From an uncultured Eubacteriales bacterium (lineage in GTDB: Bacteria > Bacillota > Clostridia > Peptostreptococcales > Anaerovoracaceae), in contig OMZI01000003.1 of assembly GCA_900315485.1 (NCBI GenBank), positions 37,226 through 101,225 on the forward strand: a stretch of DNA of 64,000 nt. Reading direction: 5' to 3'. Of the stretch, positions 55,851 to 64,000 are shown piece after piece. The translations under genes and the position numbers were made by a program. The notes beneath the pieces were generated by a model. That model did not search any database, was not told the origin of the DNA, and saw only the letters and a program-made list of their open reading frames with translations. Positions within the stretch are counted from its first letter, which is position 1, and each line of letters opens with the position of its first letter.

Positions 55851-55859
55851 AATCTTAAT

Positions 55860-56612
55860 ATGCAATTCATCAGAAAAGAGATGGACGATTACCGCGTTCT
55901 TCTGCGTAACGTCCCATCACTCGTCGTTACTTTGTTCGTCGTGAGTGTTATCATGATGAACCTTCTCGCCAACAAGGAACTTCTTTCCGTCAAATATTTC
56001 GCACTTGACTGCGGATTTGCCCTCAGCTGGATAAGTTTTCTGTGTATGGATATGATATGCAAGCGTTTTGGCGGCAAGGCGGCTGCCAAGATCTCTATTC
56101 TTGCGCTTGTGATCAATCTGTTTGCTACCCTCATCTTCAAGGTCATGTCTCTGACGCCGGGAATGTGGGGAGAATACTATTCAACAGGAATGATTGAGGT
56201 AAATGACGGTCTCAATGCTACGTTCGGCGGCAGCTGGTATGTCGTCCTCGGCAGCAGCACCGCAATGCTCGTTGCGGCGATCTGCAACTCCTTCATCAAT
56301 CAGACTATTGCAAAACATCTGAAGTACGGCGGTTACAGAGCGTTCGCTATGAGATCCTTCATTTCGACCGGTATCGCGCAGTTCGTTGATAATCTCACTT
56401 TTGCCCTGATCGTTTCATATCACTTCTTCGGGTGGAGCGCTGCCCAGGTACTGGTATGCTCACTGACCGGAGCTGTGGCTGAGCTTCTCTGCGAGGTCAT
56501 ATTCAGCCCTGTGGGCTACCGTGTAAGCCGTCAGTGGGAAGCTGAGCATGTCGGCCAGCAGTATCTTGACTATGCCGGAAAAACGGGACATGCTGCAGCT
56601 GCAGTAAGCTAA
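55860..56612 (+). CDS. Queuosine precursor transporter (VUT/YhhQ family)
   Basis: This 250-residue protein has about six spans. VSVIMMNLLANKELLSVKYF, ALSWISFLCMDMICKRFGGKAA and FVDNLTFALIVSYHFFGW are characteristic of the VUT/YhhQ family, which imports queuosine precursors (preQ0/preQ1). GGAG lies 9 nt before the ATG and is overlapped by the riboswitch tail. The SDR gene follows after 10 nt. Confidence 0.85.
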   Translation: MQFIRKEMDDYRVLLRNVPSLVVTLFVVSVIMMNLLANKELLSVKYFALDCGFALSWISFLCMDMICKRFGGKAAAKISILALVINLFATLIFKVMSLTPGMWGEYYSTGMIEVNDGLNATFGGSWYVVLGSSTAMLVAAICNSFINQTIAKHLKYGGYRAFAMRSFISTGIAQFVDNLTFALIVSYHFFGWSAAQVLVCSLTGAVAELLCEVIFSPVGYRVSRQWEAEHVGQQYLDYAGKTGHAAAAVS

Positions 56613-56622
56613 GGAGAAAGAG

Positions 56623-57321
56623 ATGAAAGTGCTTATCACCGGTGCTTCGGGAGGAATAGGAAGAGCTGCGGCTGAATACTTCCTTAAGAAGGGCCATGAG
56701 GTCCACGGACTTGACATCAGAGAAGCCGATGAAGACCTTCTGAAATTCTCTGAGAGTGCAGAGTGCTGCGGTGCTTATTATCATCATATTGCAGATGTCA
56801 CAGATAAGGATTCGATACGCAGCGGCCTGCCTGAAGGCTTCCTGCCCGAGGTGCTCATAAACTGTGCCGGTATACAGGAGGGCGAAAGGGACATAGACGT
56901 CAACCTCAAGGGCATGATCAATGTGACCGAGATGCTCGCTGTCAGCAACGAAGAGATAAAATCCGTTGTAAATATAGGATCGGCAAGCGGCCACACGGGA
57001 TCTGAGTTCCCTGAATATGCCGCAAGCAAGGGCGGAGTAATTGCGTATACGAAGAACGTTGCGCTGAGGATAGCTCCGCGCGCCATATGCAACAGCATCG
57101 ACCCGGGCGGGGTGACGACCGAACTCAACAGGGTCGTGATGGATGACCCTGTCCTGTGGAACAGGATAATGGAGCTGACGCCTCTTAAGAGATGGGCATC
57201 AGCCGAAGAGATCGCTGAGTGGATATATTTCGTAGGCGTCACCAACAGGTTCATGACCGGGCAGAACCTTCTGATCGACGGAGGGGAAGCCGGCAGGGCG
57301 GAATTCGTCTGGCCGGAGTAA
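56623..57321 (+). CDS. SDR family oxidoreductase
   Basis: This 232-residue short-chain dehydrogenase has LITGASGGIGRAAAEYF for NAD(P) binding, NCAG at the fourth strand, and the Ser-Tyr-Lys site in NIGSASGHTGSEFPEYAASKGG. IDPGGVTTEL and LIDGGEAGR close the fold. Substrate is unknown. It probably shares the transporter transcript and hence the riboswitch; whether it acts on a queuosine intermediate is unproven. Confidence 0.93.
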   Translation: MKVLITGASGGIGRAAAEYFLKKGHEVHGLDIREADEDLLKFSESAECCGAYYHHIADVTDKDSIRSGLPEGFLPEVLINCAGIQEGERDIDVNLKGMINVTEMLAVSNEEIKSVVNIGSASGHTGSEFPEYAASKGGVIAYTKNVALRIAPRAICNSIDPGGVTTELNRVVMDDPVLWNRIMELTPLKRWASAEEIAEWIYFVGVTNRFMTGQNLLIDGGEAGRAEFVWPE

Positions 57322-57383
57322 CTGTGCTGTCAGACGGGATGATGTGATTGACCGGCTGCATACGATAATCTATAATATTACTG

Positions 57384-57412
57384 AACTGTGATCGTCATAA
57401 TCACAGTTTTTT
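57384..57412 (+). terminator. Terminator after the SDR gene
   Basis: AACTGTGAT (57384-57392) pairs with ATCACAGTT (57400-57408), then T's. Confidence 0.85.
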
Positions 57413-57456
57413 ATTGATCTGAAGAACACAGACGTAAGATGAAACGGGGGACGCGA

Positions 57457-58884
57457 ATGTATTCTGTGGAATTTGACAGCGGCTCATCCAGGAGCCTGTA
57501 TGTACAGATATATGATTACCTGAAAAAGGAGCTCGCTGACGGGCGGATCGTACAGGGAGAGAGACTGCCTTCGATCCGCAATATGGCAAAAATGCTTGGG
57601 GTCAGCGTCACGACTGTCAGGATGGCATATGATCAGCTGATCGTGGAAGGTTATCTTGAGAGCAGACCTCAGTCCGGCTATTATGCCATTCAGGGTTCGT
57701 GGGACGGCACGGGTCATGGAATCAGGGAAGACAGTGCCTATACTCATCCTGTCACGGTCGCTCAGGCCGAGGAACATCAGAATGATATGATGTACGACCC
57801 TGAGTCCTTTGATTTTGTCAAATGGAAGAAATGCATGGCCAGCGTCCTTAACGATACTCCGGAGCTGCTGCTGTCAGAGGGGGACCGGCAGGGGGAACCC
57901 GCTCTGAGAACTGAGATAGCAGCATATCTGTATAAGTCAAGAGGAGTCGTCTGCGGCCCGGAGCAGGTCGTAATAAGCGCCGGCACCCAGCAGCTGGTGA
58001 CGCATATTGCCAGGATCCTCAAGGTGATGGGCATCACTCTCGTGTGCAAGGAGGATCCGGGATACGAGCCGGCCAGCAGGATATTCGGCGACAGAGGATT
58101 TGCGATCAGCAGCATACCGGTCAGAAGCGACGGAATAGAGATAGAAAAGCTGCCGGCAAATATAAGGTCGGCAGTATATGTCAGCCCGCAGAACCAGTTT
58201 CCGACAGGCGCTCTGATGCCGATAGGGAGGAGGCACAGACTCCTTGAGTGGGCGGACGACAATGACAGCATCATTATCGAAGACGACTACGACAGCGAAC
58301 TGAGGTACTTCGGGATGCCTGTGCCGGCTCTTCAGGGGCTCGACGGAGGAAAGAGGGTCATATACATAGGCTCCTTCACATCAACGCTCTTCCCTGCAGT
58401 CAGGATCAGCTATATGGTGCTGCCGCGTGACATGATATCCATATACGAAACGATGAAAATGGACTATGACCAGACCTGCTCGAAGACGGAGCAGCTCACT
58501 CTGGCGCTGTTCATGCAGAGGGGCTTCTACGGGGCCAATCTCCGGAAGATACGGAACCTGTACTCACACAAGCTGCGTGAGGCTATGGACGCGATCGGGG
58601 AATACGGCGGAAAGGATGGTTTTGCCTCCGCGGAAAACACCCGGTCGGGAATAAACATCATACTCAGGATCGATGCCGGAGGCGGCGGTGATGAGAAGGA
58701 AACTTCCGCAAGGCTTACAGACGATGCTGCCGGACTCGGGATCAAGGTGAGGAGCATCCCGCAGCTCTCGCGTGACGGGATGATATACCTGATATTCTAT
58801 TACAATCAGATACCTGCCGGTGAGATCAGGGCGTCAGTGCAGAAGATGCTGTCGGCTTTCAGGGAGACAGTGAGGGGAAACTGA
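57457..58884 (+). CDS. MocR/PdxR-type GntR-aminotransferase regulator lacking the PLP lysine
   Basis: ATG 57457 (475 aa) follows GGGGG; ATG 57439 is possible. Residues about 10-75 are a GntR winged helix (LYVQIYDYLKKELADGRI, RLPSIRNMAKMLGVS). From about 100 it is a class I aminotransferase-like domain: QNQFPTGALMPIGRRHRLLEWA, and IIEDDYDSELRY with the PLP-binding Asp. In the usual SF-S-K-T motif, this protein reads GSFTSTLFPAVRISY: the Schiff-base Lys is Ser309 (codon TCA). It may bind another ligand, or PLP non-covalently. It is 1 nt before the Nudix gene. Confidence 0.88.
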   Translation: MYSVEFDSGSSRSLYVQIYDYLKKELADGRIVQGERLPSIRNMAKMLGVSVTTVRMAYDQLIVEGYLESRPQSGYYAIQGSWDGTGHGIREDSAYTHPVTVAQAEEHQNDMMYDPESFDFVKWKKCMASVLNDTPELLLSEGDRQGEPALRTEIAAYLYKSRGVVCGPEQVVISAGTQQLVTHIARILKVMGITLVCKEDPGYEPASRIFGDRGFAISSIPVRSDGIEIEKLPANIRSAVYVSPQNQFPTGALMPIGRRHRLLEWADDNDSIIIEDDYDSELRYFGMPVPALQGLDGGKRVIYIGSFTSTLFPAVRISYMVLPRDMISIYETMKMDYDQTCSKTEQLTLALFMQRGFYGANLRKIRNLYSHKLREAMDAIGEYGGKDGFASAENTRSGINIILRIDAGGGGDEKETSARLTDDAAGLGIKVRSIPQLSRDGMIYLIFYYNQIPAGEIRASVQKMLSAFRETVRGN

Positions 58885-58885
58885 G

Positions 58886-59377
58886 ATGAAGAGAACAACG
58901 CTTTGCTACATAGAGGACAGAGGAAAATGGCTGATGCTGTACAGAAACCGCAAGCCTGAGGATCCCAATGAGGGGAAATGGCTCGGCATAGGCGGTAAGA
59001 TAGAGCCGGGTGAGACTCCGGATGAGTGCAATGCGCGCGAAGTCATGGAGGAGACGGGTCTCAGGCTGGGATCGGCACATTTCTGCGGTATCATACAATT
59101 CCGTGCGGACATGTACGAGGATGAGGATATGTATCTGTACTACTCGGACGACTTTGCGCCGGAGGATCCCGCTGCAGCGGAAAGATACCGTGCGGATGGA
59201 GTCTGCCCGCTGCCTGACTGCGATGAGGGCGAGCTGAAATGGATAGATGCATCTGAGATCATGGACCTCCCGATGTGGGAGGGGGACCGTGTGTTCCTGA
59301 AAAGGCTTCTTGACGGCGAGCGTGAGATATCCCTGACTCTGAGCTACACCGGAGAGAAGTGTACGGTAATCGGATAG
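58886..59377 (+). CDS. Nudix hydrolase (MutT/8-oxo-dGTP type)
   Basis: This 163-residue protein contains a complete Nudix box, GGKIEPGETPDECNAREVME followed by ETGL, matching Gx5Ex7REUxEExGU. KWLGIGGKIEPGET and CYIEDRGKWLMLYRN fit the 8-oxo-dGTPase-like group. It is immediately downstream of the MocR gene and probably in the same transcript. The real substrate is not known. Confidence 0.9.
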   Translation: MKRTTLCYIEDRGKWLMLYRNRKPEDPNEGKWLGIGGKIEPGETPDECNAREVMEETGLRLGSAHFCGIIQFRADMYEDEDMYLYYSDDFAPEDPAAAERYRADGVCPLPDCDEGELKWIDASEIMDLPMWEGDRVFLKRLLDGEREISLTLSYTGEKCTVIG

Positions 59378-59445
59378 TAGAAAAAAATAATACAATTCTT
59401 GATGTTTGGGTAGAGCTATCTAACGTCATATGTGGTATGATTAAA

Positions 59446-59483
59446 GAAGCCTGAGGGGCACATATAGTGCCTGCAGGCTTCTT
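59446..59483 (+). terminator. Hairpin after the Nudix gene
   Basis: GAAGCCTG/CAGGCTTC (59446-59453, 59474-59481) and GGCAC/GTGCC form a long stem, but the T-tract is poor. An extended -10 (TGGTATGAT, 59432-59440) directly upstream means it could instead be the 5' end of the next transcript. Confidence 0.45.
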
Positions 59484-59551
59484 GCTGTATAAGGACATAT
59501 GGCAGGGATCATTACGGATACAGCTCAGAAGGAGTTTTCACATATACCGGA

Positions 59552-60262
59552 ATGGAAGAAAACAGACAGGATAAAGACCTGAAGCAGACAGAACTGAATA
59601 CGGAGGCTGACGGTACTGTTTCCAGAGTCACAAGGCACACCTGGATCGGAGACAAGGACGAGGTCAGGCCTGACGGCGCTGACAGACCGGTGACACGTGC
59701 GACTTTTGCAGATACTGATGTACGCAGCACCAGAATGGCCACTACCAGACTGGTCGAGAGGGAAAAGCGCCCGTACAGGGGTTTTATTACTGACGAGGAA
59801 ATCAGTCATGCAGAGGCGGCTGCCGAGATCGACCGCAGGGCTATTGCCGAGAGCAGAGCTGCGAGAGAAGCTGCAATGGAGAATATGACTCAGACCAGAG
59901 TCTACAGCAATATTGACATGCCTGAAGAGGAAAAGGCAGCGCCTGAGGAAGAGGTGCAGAAGAAAAAGCCCCGCAAAAAGAGATCTGTGAGCATCAACGT
60001 TACGGACGGCAAAAAGTTCAGACGGCTCGTATTGCTGCTCGCAGTATTTGTTGTTTTGCTTGCATTTGAGATAAGTTTTGCAGTCATGAAGGCCAGGACG
60101 GCCACGCTGCCGGGAAGCACGGCGAAGCTTCGCAGCAAGACTGCGACACTGCAGGCGGATAACACGGCGCTTCAGGAATCGATCGATGAGATCGGTGACT
60201 ATGATGAGGTAAAGGCTAACAGAGATTCATGGCAGAGGATAAAAGACAAGCTCGCGGAATAA
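59552..60262 (+). CDS. Single-pass membrane protein with FtsL/DivIC-like topology
   Basis: I recognise no family for this 236-residue protein. Residues 1-150 are hydrophilic and charged, with a KKKPRKKR stop-transfer signal, then one span (about 158-178) and a 55-residue extracytoplasmic coiled-coil tail (TAKLRSKTATLQADNTALQ). This order resembles FtsL/DivIC cell-division proteins, but it is not proof. The ribosome site AAGGAG is 17 nt from the ATG, which is far. The frame overlaps the deacetylase gene by 34 nt. Confidence 0.6.
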   Translation: MEENRQDKDLKQTELNTEADGTVSRVTRHTWIGDKDEVRPDGADRPVTRATFADTDVRSTRMATTRLVEREKRPYRGFITDEEISHAEAAAEIDRRAIAESRAAREAAMENMTQTRVYSNIDMPEEEKAAPEEEVQKKKPRKKRSVSINVTDGKKFRRLVLLLAVFVVLLAFEISFAVMKARTATLPGSTAKLRSKTATLQADNTALQESIDEIGDYDEVKANRDSWQRIKDKLAE

Positions 60263-61191
60263 GAATAAGTGACACGATGCTCAAGGTACTGGCTGCGCTT
60301 ATATGCATCACGCTTGTCGCAGCTGTATTCGTCGTGCCGAAATACGGCAGGGTATTCAAGGCATACACGGCTGCGAGGTCTGAGTATAATGCGGCGGATG
60401 CCGGATATGAAGCGGCGGAGCAGAAGAACGCTGACCTGACTCAGAAGCTCGAAGAGATGCAGGGCATGAAGACTGAGACTGAGGAGCTGACCGCCGAGGT
60501 GTTCAAACTGGCTGCTCAGACGGAGAAGGATATACAGGCCGGAAAGAGCAATAAGAAGATATGCTATATAACTCTTGATGACGGACCTTACAATAAGGGC
60601 AAGGATTTCCTGAAACTGTTCGATCAGTACGGCGTCAAGGCCACATTCTTCCTGACCACGGCAAACGGTGACAAGCTGCCTGACCAGGCGGACCTTTCGG
60701 CGAAGTCGATGTATCCTGAGTACCTCAAGTCCGGCCATACCATCGGCAACCATACATACTCGCATGACTACGGACAGGGCGGTATATACACAAGCGCCAA
60801 GGCATTCATGAAAGCTGTGAATAATCAGCAGAAATTCACTGAGGAGGCGACAGGCGGAACGTACACGCCTAAGATCGTAAGGTTCCCGGGCGGATCCAGC
60901 GAAGCAGGTGACAATGCGGAAGCGATCAAGGAGGCTCTGAAAAAAGAAGGCCTTGGATGGATAGACTGGACCGTTGACTCAGGCGACAGCTGGGGATCTG
61001 ACAGGGTCAGCACTGACCTGATCAAGAATAATATCAAGGACGCTGCCAAGGACCAGAAGATCATGGTCATCCTGTTCCATGAGTGGAGCAAGCCGTCACT
61101 TGAGGCGATGCCGTCGGTCATCAAATACCTCGACAAGCAGGGATACATATTCCTGCCGCTCTTCCCTGAGAGTGTGATGGTGCAGAAGTAG
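60229..61191 (+). CDS. Membrane-anchored polysaccharide deacetylase (NodB domain)
   Basis: This 320-residue protein has one N-terminal span (about 15-36), a coiled coil (about 40-100) and a NodB deacetylase domain (about 108-318). YITLDDGPYNKG holds the catalytic Asp and metal Asp, GHTIGNHTYSHD the metal His pair, RFPGGSS the third motif and ILFHEW the last. It likely removes acetyl groups from peptidoglycan or another wall glycan outside the cell. It overlaps the upstream gene by 34 nt and has the same span-coil layout at its N-terminus. Confidence 0.92.
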   Translation: MAEDKRQARGIRISDTMLKVLAALICITLVAAVFVVPKYGRVFKAYTAARSEYNAADAGYEAAEQKNADLTQKLEEMQGMKTETEELTAEVFKLAAQTEKDIQAGKSNKKICYITLDDGPYNKGKDFLKLFDQYGVKATFFLTTANGDKLPDQADLSAKSMYPEYLKSGHTIGNHTYSHDYGQGGIYTSAKAFMKAVNNQQKFTEEATGGTYTPKIVRFPGGSSEAGDNAEAIKEALKKEGLGWIDWTVDSGDSWGSDRVSTDLIKNNIKDAAKDQKIMVILFHEWSKPSLEAMPSVIKYLDKQGYIFLPLFPESVMVQK

Positions 61192-61286
61192 GGCAGCTGC
61201 ATTGCTTCACAGCGAACACTTTCTGGACCGGCAGCCTCACAGCGAGCACTGTACGGACAGCGGTATCTGATCGCATAAGATAATAG

Positions 61287-61387
61287 AAAAGGGCTGGAAT
61301 CAAACGTCCGGAGCGAGAACCCGCAGGAATCAGTAAAGATTACGATTCCGAGGACTCGAGCGGAGGACGATTGATTTCAGCCCTTTT
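61287..61387 (+). repeat. Structured palindromic element, copy 5
   Basis: Outer stem AAAAGGGCTG/CAGCCCTTTT (61287-61296, 61378-61387) with AATCAA/TTGATT and CGTCC/GGACG. The cores are GCGAGAACCCGCAG (61313-61326) and CGAGGACTCGAGC (61349-61361), with inner GAATC/GATTC. It is the most diverged copy. It lies between convergent genes and the T-run suggests a terminator role too. Confidence 0.75.
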
Positions 61388-61411
61388 GTTTCTTCTGATA
61401 CTGATGACGGA

Positions 61412-62518
61412 TTACAGTGTGAGGTCTCCGTCTTTGACCCATCCGAGCTTGCGGCAGCCCATGTTGATCAGCGGTGCAAGTATTGCAGGAAGCACGAAGC
61501 AGATGAGGATGAGTCCCAGCCAGTCCATGCCGGTGATCGCGGCCTTGGTGCCTGCAGCGACATCAGCTACCCATCCTGAATAAACACCTATCTGTCCGAC
61601 GAATCCGCATGTTCCCATGCCGCTCGATACAGGAGCTCCGTTCATCTCGAGGTGGAATATGCATGTAGCGATAGGACCGGTTATTGCGGATGCAAGAGTC
61701 GGTCCGATCCATATCCTCGGGTTCTTGACGATGTTGCCCATCTGGAGCATCGATGTACCGATGCCCTGCGAAACGAGGCCGCCCCATTTGTTCTCAGGGA
61801 ATGACATGACTGCGAATCCTATCATCTGAGCACAGCAGCCCGCTACTGCGGCGCCGCCTGCGAGTCCGGTAAGACCGAGTGCTGCGCAGATGGCTGCGGA
61901 TGAGATAGGAAGGGTAAGAGCTACTCCTACGATGACGGATACCAGGATACCCATCATGAAAGGTCTGAGCTCGGTAGCCCACATGATCAGTGTTCCGACC
62001 TTCATTGCTGCGGCGCCGAGAGCCGGAGCCCACCATGCCGAAAGGCCTACTCCCACTCCTATGGTTACGAGAGGGGTGACAAGGATGTCTATCTTGGTTT
62101 CGCCCTGAACTGCTTTGCCTATTTCAGCTGCGATGATCGCTATGAACAGAACAGCAAGAGGACCGCCTGCGCCTCCGAGCCCGTTGGCTGCAAATCCTAC
62201 TGTAGCAAGTGAGAAGAGAACCAGAGGCGGACACTTGAGAGCGTAGCCTATTGCTATCGCCATTGCAGGGCCTGTCATGGCCATGCACAGGCCGCCGACC
62301 GTGTAGTCAACTCCGCTGACGTTGCAGACAGGGTCGGTCAGAAAGCCGATGTGGAACTGAGTTCCGAGTGTGTTGATGATGGTTCCGATCAGCAGCGAGC
62401 AGAACAGACCCTGGGCCATTGCCGAAAGGGCATCTATTCCGTAGCGCTTTGCACTGATCTCGATGTTCTTGCGTTCAAGAAATGCCTTGAATGATGAATT
62501 ACCGGAATCCTTTGTCAT
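61412..62518 (-). CDS. PTS_EIIC_2-type membrane protein
   Basis: This 368-residue protein has about ten spans. AKRYGIDALSAMAQGLFCSL, NGAPVSSGMGTCGFVGQIGV and LTLPISSAAICAALGL match the PTS_EIIC_2 family (EIIC-like permeases without attached A or B domains). No IIA or IIB gene is nearby, so sugar phosphorylation is not implied; a sensory or different transport role is possible. It is monocistronic. Confidence 0.8.
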   Translation of the reverse strand: MTKDSGNSSFKAFLERKNIEISAKRYGIDALSAMAQGLFCSLLIGTIINTLGTQFHIGFLTDPVCNVSGVDYTVGGLCMAMTGPAMAIAIGYALKCPPLVLFSLATVGFAANGLGGAGGPLAVLFIAIIAAEIGKAVQGETKIDILVTPLVTIGVGVGLSAWWAPALGAAAMKVGTLIMWATELRPFMMGILVSVIVGVALTLPISSAAICAALGLTGLAGGAAVAGCCAQMIGFAVMSFPENKWGGLVSQGIGTSMLQMGNIVKNPRIWIGPTLASAITGPIATCIFHLEMNGAPVSSGMGTCGFVGQIGVYSGWVADVAAGTKAAITGMDWLGLILICFVLPAILAPLINMGCRKLGWVKDGDLTL

Positions 62519-62615
62519 TTTGCTGTTCTTCCTTTATAATGTTAATGCTTGTAATACTGGCATATACTGTGGTTTTGCTTGCCAATAACCCCATATATAT
62601 GGCATACTGACGAAG

Positions 62616-62624
62616 ATTATACCA
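62616..62624 (-). promoter_or_regulatory. Extended -10 of the EIIC-like gene
   Basis: TGGTATAAT on the - strand, about 98 nt before the ATG. Confidence 0.5.
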
Positions 62625-62731
62625 CAGAAATGCTGATAATTGAGGCAATAATTGTTCTAATTTGCCGACATTCTAATTAAATTAAACTCAACAGAAGGGA
62701 AAACCTGAAGAGGAACGACGGAGGTGAATCC

Positions 62732-63829
62732 ATGGGTCAGGCACCTGTAAGAAAGAAGAAGAAAGGCTGCGGCCCCGTACTGCTGGCAATCATCATTATT
62801 CTTGCCGTTCTTGTCGGTGCCGGCGGATGGTACACGATGGGACTGAGGGCGGTAGAGCCGGGCAGTGAAGAGGAGGTCGTGGTAGACATTCCTAACGGAT
62901 CCGGAGCATCCATGATAGTGGAGATACTGGACGAGGCCGGACTGGTAAGGAACAAGACCTGTGCCAAGATCAATGCCAAGATCGGCGGTTACAACAGCCT
63001 GCAGGCCAACACATACATTTTCAACAAGGGAATGTCATTCCAGCAGATCATGAAGGTCATAAATGAAGGAAACTTTGACTACCTGTCCAAGGAATCGGTA
63101 GAGGTCAAGGACGGTGCCAGACTGACTCAGGTCGCTGCGGCAATTTCCGAACAGCTTCCGTACTCGTCGGATGAGATACTCGCAAAGTGGAATGACAAGG
63201 AATACCTCAATCAGCTGATCGAAAAGTACTGGTTCCTGACAGACGACATTCTGGATAAGGACGTGATGAACCCTCTTGAAGGATATCTCTATGCGGATAC
63301 ATATTATGTAACATCCGGAAGTGACACTATCGAGGGCTTCACAGAGATGTGCCTTGACAGAATGGATACCGAGCTGACAGCGAGAAAAGACCAGATCGAA
63401 GCATCCGGATTCTCTGTACATGAGTTCCTGACGCTCACTTCGATCGTTACCAAGGAAGCAACGGCCGGTGATCAGGCTGCAGTTGCGGGCGTATTCATGA
63501 ACAGACTCGATCAGGGCATGTCGCTCGGAAGCGATGTAACTGTAGGATACATTTTCGACATCGACAGAGTAGAGCTCAAGCAGAGCCAGCTCGACAGCGA
63601 CAACCCGTACAACACACGTAAGTTCGCAGGGCTGCCTCCGGGGCCGATCTCCACGGTCATAGGAGATGCAATGGATGCAGTGCTGAACTATGAGAAGTCC
63701 GACGACCTGTTCTTCTTCGCGGATGAGAACGGAAAGGTGCACTTCTTCAAGACTCAGGATGACTTCAGCAAGGGCATCGAGGATATCGGGCTCCTGAAGG
63801 ATGACCCTGAAACGACAGAAGGGGAATAG
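62732..63829 (+). CDS. mltG: Endolytic transglycosylase MltG
   Basis: This 365-residue protein has a Lys-rich cytoplasmic start, one span (about 16-35), a LysM-like domain and the YceG/MltG catalytic domain: NPLEGYLYADTY, LTSIVTKEATAGDQAAVAGV with the catalytic Glu, LGSDVTVGYI and NPYNTRKFAGLPPGPI. It cuts nascent glycan strands outside the membrane. GGAGG precedes the ATG. A strong terminator follows, into which a group II intron appears to have inserted. Confidence 0.94.
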   Translation: MGQAPVRKKKKGCGPVLLAIIIILAVLVGAGGWYTMGLRAVEPGSEEEVVVDIPNGSGASMIVEILDEAGLVRNKTCAKINAKIGGYNSLQANTYIFNKGMSFQQIMKVINEGNFDYLSKESVEVKDGARLTQVAAAISEQLPYSSDEILAKWNDKEYLNQLIEKYWFLTDDILDKDVMNPLEGYLYADTYYVTSGSDTIEGFTEMCLDRMDTELTARKDQIEASGFSVHEFLTLTSIVTKEATAGDQAAVAGVFMNRLDQGMSLGSDVTVGYIFDIDRVELKQSQLDSDNPYNTRKFAGLPPGPISTVIGDAMDAVLNYEKSDDLFFFADENGKVHFFKTQDDFSKGIEDIGLLKDDPETTEGE

Positions 63830-63862
63830 CTCTCGCAGCCGTACCGGAATACTCAGACAATC

Positions 63863-63901
63863 AAAAAACTGTACAGGCCTGAAGGCATGTACAGTTTTTT
63901 T
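63863..63901 (+). terminator. Terminator of mltG
   Basis: AAAAAACTGTACA (63863-63875) pairs with TGTACAGTTTTTT (63888-63900), followed by one more T. Confidence 0.9.
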
Positions 63902-63904
63902 CTG

Positions 63905-64000
63905 GTATGACGGGCATGCCGTCAATCTGTGGTGAAAGTCCACAAGGCGCGTAGCCAACGACGAACCCCATAGCGACTCCCAAGGTTCAAATCGTGAGGT
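63905..64000 (+). mobile_element. 5' end of a probable group IIC intron, running off the window
   Basis: The stretch starts GTATGACGGGCATGCCGTC, close to the GUGYG-CCCGGCAUGGG start of class C introns, followed by GGTGAAAGTCC, then GTAGCCAACGACGAACCCC, TAGCGACTCCCAAGG and TCGTGAGG, all in the order seen in domain I. It begins 4 nt after a terminator T-run, the preferred site of group IIC introns. The reverse transcriptase gene would lie to the right. Confidence 0.75.

Noticed and set aside
61412-62518. A complete sugar PTS
   Set aside because: Only an EIIC_2-type membrane protein is present; no IIA, IIB, HPr or sugar-metabolism gene is adjacent.

Overview
The window looks like a chromosomal segment of a Gram-positive anaerobe of the Clostridia (Eubacteriales); an Anaerovoracaceae / Family XIII-type organism would fit, but I cannot prove it from sequence alone. 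Supporting points are strong GGAGG ribosome sites, many extended -10 promoters (TGnTATAAT), rho-independent terminators after most units, an L-cysteine desulfidase, an EFR1-type flavodoxin-ferredoxin, a YedE/TusA/DUF3343 selenium-sulfur cassette, tagD, MacB-like exporters and no respiratory-chain genes. Base composition is near 50% G+C. I see no rRNA, tRNA or CRISPR array.

Layout. 1-4.7 kb: a YwaF-like membrane protein cut by the left edge, a secreted transglutaminase-like protein, a HisC-like aminotransferase and a TetR regulator. 4.9-10.9 kb: L-cysteine desulfidase, a polar amino-acid ABC importer (ATPase, permease, binding lipoprotein), an LtrA-like membrane protein and a flavodoxin. 10.9-19.8 kb: an SPFH protein, 6-phosphofructokinase, a flavodoxin-fold protein, YcxB-like membrane proteins, a TauE/SafE permease, a LysR regulator, a vWA protein and a macro-domain protein with a C-terminal DNA-binding-like domain. 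19.9-23.2 kb: a MacB-like ABC pair. 23.3-30 kb: the ATP synthase operon, with no free delta gene. 30-37.4 kb: EFR1 ferredoxin, tagD, MscS, an HEYGH protein, a second TauE permease, an AIM24 protein and the YedE/TusA/DUF3343 cassette. 37.4-44.4 kb: M16 peptidase, HerA-like ATPase, prolyl-tRNA editing protein and cysK with a long regulatory leader. 44.5-54.7 kb: alanine/glycine symporter, YgjP-like peptidase, Kef-type antiporter, DUF445 protein, a second MacB-like pair and cyclophilin. 54.8-64 kb: XRE/S24 regulator, queuosine-precursor transporter behind a preQ1-like riboswitch, SDR, MocR regulator, Nudix, an FtsL-like membrane protein, polysaccharide deacetylase, PTS-IIC-like permease, MltG, and the 5' end of a group IIC intron running off the right edge.

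The strongest unusual signals are four. (1) The cysK leader carries tandem CymR-like boxes on the promoter, a 37-residue peptide with three consecutive Cys codons, a hairpin whose loop can pair with the terminator arm, and a strong terminator: a candidate cysteine-sensing attenuator. (2) Five copies of a ~100-nt palindromic element share an internal-loop sequence but have unrelated, fully compensated stems, which points to a structured RNA or DNA family. (3) The ATP synthase alpha subunit carries the C-terminal domain of subunit delta fused to its N-terminus, and the c subunit has an extra N-terminal hydrophobic segment. (4) A MocR-type regulator has lost its PLP lysine.

Sulfur metabolism recurs: cysteine breakdown (cyuA), synthesis (cysK), two TauE/SafE permeases (one preceded by a possible CCCC peptide) and the YedE/TusA cassette. 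Homology calls rest on motif recognition, not on database searches.
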